A stretch of DNA of 64,000 nt from NCBI RefSeq assembly GCF_025837155.1, contig NZ_CP107549.1, forward strand, positions 4,092,001-4,156,000, read 5' to 3'. The first letter of the stretch is position 1. Each line of letters starts with the position of its first letter. Below, in pieces: positions 62,321-64,000 of the stretch. The notes under the pieces are model-generated. The model did not search any database. It saw nothing but the letters and a program-made list of their open reading frames with translations, and was not told the DNA's origin. Position numbers and translations under genes: made by a program. Source of the DNA: Pseudomonas sp. Z8(2022). GTDB lineage: Bacteria > Pseudomonadota > Gammaproteobacteria > Pseudomonadales > Pseudomonadaceae.

Positions 62321-62340
62321 GGGCGCCTTTCAAGGCGCCC
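62321..62340 (-). terminator. Hairpin downstream of hemY
   Basis: GGGCGCCTT / AAGGCGCCC, a 9-bp stem with a 2-base spacer, about 85 bases after the hemY stop. T content after the stem is low on the minus strand, so strength is uncertain. Confidence 0.45.
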
Positions 62341-62424
62341 TTTGGCTCAGAAGAGGCTGTTCGTCATAGCGGAACGCCCCTCTGTCCGTAGGCCGATGCG
62401 AGAGCGGCAATTGGCCGTAGCCAT

Positions 62425-63672
62425 TCAGGCGTGTGCGCCCTGCGGTTGCGGCAGCGTCGGCAGTCCCTGGTGCAGCAGGCCGAGACTCTCCAGCAGCAGT
62501 TGATTGCTGCGCTCGATCTCGCCCAGTTGTGCCAGCAGGCGTGCCAGCTCGGCGCAGGTTTCCGGATGACGCTCGAGCTTCAGGCTGGTCTCAAAGTAGT
62601 CGCGCGCCTTGCCCCACAACTGGTTCTGCAGGCACAGGCGACCCAGTGTCAGCAGCAGGGCCGGATCCTGTGGATGCTGCTTGAGCCAGAGCTCCGCCGT
62701 CTGCAGCTGACGCGCCGGATCGGCACCACGCAGTACGCCATAGAAACGCGCCAGGCGGCTGTCATAACCACGCTTGAGCGCGCCACGCAGTACCTCTTCC
62801 GCTTCTTCCTGCGCGCCCAGACGCCGCAGCTGCTCGACATAGGTGGCGATCAGCTCCGGCTCGTTGCGCAGGCTGGCCGATAGATGGTTCCAGGCCTTGC
62901 TCAGTGGCTGCAGAGCGGTTTCCCCCTGCGCCAATCCGCTTTCACCGACCTGTGCCAGGCGCCCCCGCCAGGTTTCTCGCTCCAGCTCGTCGAGCTCTGC
63001 TGCCGGCAGCGCCTTCTCCTTGCGCAATTCAGGCAGCAGACCGAGTAGTGCAGACCAGTCCTGCCGTTGCAGATACAAGCGCTGAAGCTGGCGCAACACC
63101 AGGTGATGACCGGGATGACGCTCACGCATCGCCTGCAGGGTTTCCAGCGCCGCATCGCTGTCACCGCGGTTGCGTTGCAGCTCGGCGTGGGTCAGGGCAA
63201 TAGCCAGCTCGGCCTGTGGCTGCCTGATCAGTGCGCGCTCCAGCAATGCGTCGGCCTGTTCGTGCTCGCCAAGCTTGCCGGCGGCCCGGGCAGCGCCGAG
63301 GTAATACATCAGCGGCTGATTGTCTGCTTCAGCGGCTCGGGTCAGCTGGCGCTGCGCACGCGCCCAGCGGCCTTCGGCGAGATCCAGCATGCCCTGCTCG
63401 GACGCCTGTCGCACACGACGAGTGCGGTGCAGACGCGACCAGGGGTTGGCCAGACGCGTCGAACTGAGCAGCAGGCGCAACGTCCACTTGATCAGGTAGC
63501 ACAACACCACCACGACCACCAGCAGGCCAAGGAACGCCCACAGGCCGGACTGGTAACGGAAGCCCTTGTAGGCGAACAGTACATAGCCACGGTCGGCCTC
63601 GATAGCCAGGCTGAGCAGATACAGCCCGGCGGCGATGGCCAGCAATAGCACAAGCCATATCAGGCGTTTCAT
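62425..63672 (-). CDS. hemY: HemY, TPR protein of the hemCDXY operon
   Basis: 415-residue inner-membrane protein. Two N-terminal hydrophobic segments (LIWLVLLLAIAAGLYLLSLA and WAFLGLLVVVVVLCYLIKW) of the HemY_N domain are followed by TPR-like helices (LERALIRQPQAELAIALTHA, LKQHPQDPALLLTLGRL). Start ATG 63672 overlaps the hemX stop (ATGA). Despite its name it is not protoporphyrinogen oxidase; the role in heme synthesis is indirect. Confidence 0.94.
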   Translation of the reverse strand: MKRLIWLVLLLAIAAGLYLLSLAIEADRGYVLFAYKGFRYQSGLWAFLGLLVVVVVLCYLIKWTLRLLLSSTRLANPWSRLHRTRRVRQASEQGMLDLAEGRWARAQRQLTRAAEADNQPLMYYLGAARAAGKLGEHEQADALLERALIRQPQAELAIALTHAELQRNRGDSDAALETLQAMRERHPGHHLVLRQLQRLYLQRQDWSALLGLLPELRKEKALPAAELDELERETWRGRLAQVGESGLAQGETALQPLSKAWNHLSASLRNEPELIATYVEQLRRLGAQEEAEEVLRGALKRGYDSRLARFYGVLRGADPARQLQTAELWLKQHPQDPALLLTLGRLCLQNQLWGKARDYFETSLKLERHPETCAELARLLAQLGEIERSNQLLLESLGLLHQGLPTLPQPQGAHA

Positions 63673-64000
63673 TGCGCCTCCCCGGCCGCGGCGGCCCCCT
63701 GCCGACGTTGCGCCTGCTTGCGTTGCAGGTAGGCCTGCAAGGCATCGAGCGACTCGCTCAGATCGGGCACCTTGACCTCGACACTGGAGCCGGCCAGCTC
63801 GCTGAAGCGCTGACGCAGGGCGCGACTGTCCGGGTTGTCCAGGTTGAAATGGGCATCGAGAATTTCTTCGGCCTGCTTCAGCGACTGCCGGTATACGCCA
63901 GTCTGGCCATGCAGCGCGGCCCACTGCGCCTGCTCCAGCGCCAGCGAAAGGCTCAGACGCACCTGCGACAGGCTCTGTCCGGAAAGCAGCGGACGCACGC
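63669..64000 (-). CDS. hemX: HemX, C-terminal part (5' end beyond window)
   Basis: About 110 codons of the periplasmic helical domain of HemX: LSGQSLSQVRLSLSLALEQ, ALHGQTGVYRQSLKQAE, DAHFNLDNPDSRALRQRFSE. The protein ends in a Gln/Ala-rich tail (RKQAQRRQGAAAAGEAQ). It overlaps hemY by 4 bases, as in the hemCDXY arrangement. The N-terminal anchor lies past 64000. Confidence 0.9.
   Translation of the reverse strand, partial: VRPLLSGQSLSQVRLSLSLALEQAQWAALHGQTGVYRQSLKQAEEILDAHFNLDNPDSRALRQRFSELAGSSVEVKVPDLSESLDALQAYLQRKQAQRRQGAAAAGEAQ

Overview
The window is a high-GC, gene-dense chromosomal segment of a Pseudomonas. I infer the P. mendocina / P. pseudoalcaligenes side of the genus from overall protein similarity to P. 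aeruginosa combined with a different local gene order; the species call is an inference. Typical Pseudomonas markers are the spu/agu polyamine genes, algP, algQ, the ygfB-pepP-ubiH-ubiI operon divergent from zapA-6S RNA-ygfA, rho-trxA, and convergent ppx/ppk. I see no phage, insertion sequence, CRISPR array, rRNA or tRNA.

Region 1 (1-13.8 kb) is a polyamine and agmatine block. The minus-strand operon spuB-C-D-E-F-G (SpuG cut by the window edge) encodes a glutamylpolyamine synthetase, a putrescine aminotransferase and a putrescine/spermidine ABC importer. Divergent from it are spuI, a third polyamine-binding protein, the TetR regulator aguR and the agmatine-to-putrescine enzymes aguB and aguA. 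Where spuA should lie, just upstream of spuB, there is a decayed remnant with recognisable N- and C-termini and an in-frame stop.

Region 2 (13.8-26 kb) holds an Anr-box-preceded cytochrome c peroxidase, gcvH-gcvT without gcvP, an iron-type ABC permease and binding protein, the ubiquinone hydroxylase operon, zapA and 6S RNA. A 43-residue membrane-protein gene follows at 25850-25981.

Region 3 (26-39.8 kb) holds an EVE protein, a CHASE-PAS-GGDEF diguanylate cyclase, a HlyD/ABC/ABC-2 export operon with an Anr-like promoter, an orphan FliL-like protein, a quinone oxidoreductase, ubiD with an iron-sulfur flavin reductase, rho and trxA.

Region 4 (39.8-44.1 kb) is a compact cassette inserted between trxA and ppx: a GntR regulator, a complete polar-amino-acid-type ABC importer and an AllA-type ureidoglycolate lyase, with operator-like half-sites at both ends.

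Region 5 (44.1-64 kb) is mostly core: ppx/ppk, hemB, a DedA protein, a sterol desaturase-like protein, elbB, a thioesterase, a cytochrome c-FTR1 fusion permease with a Fur-like site, a LysE exporter, a small MscS channel, an ABC-F ATPase, algP, an FKBP isomerase, algQ, dsbB, hemY and the 3' part of hemX.

Several repeat families lie in the intergenic spaces. The most informative is a two-copy element (16786-16839 and 37763-37820) in which both inner and outer stems differ in sequence but keep their base pairing.
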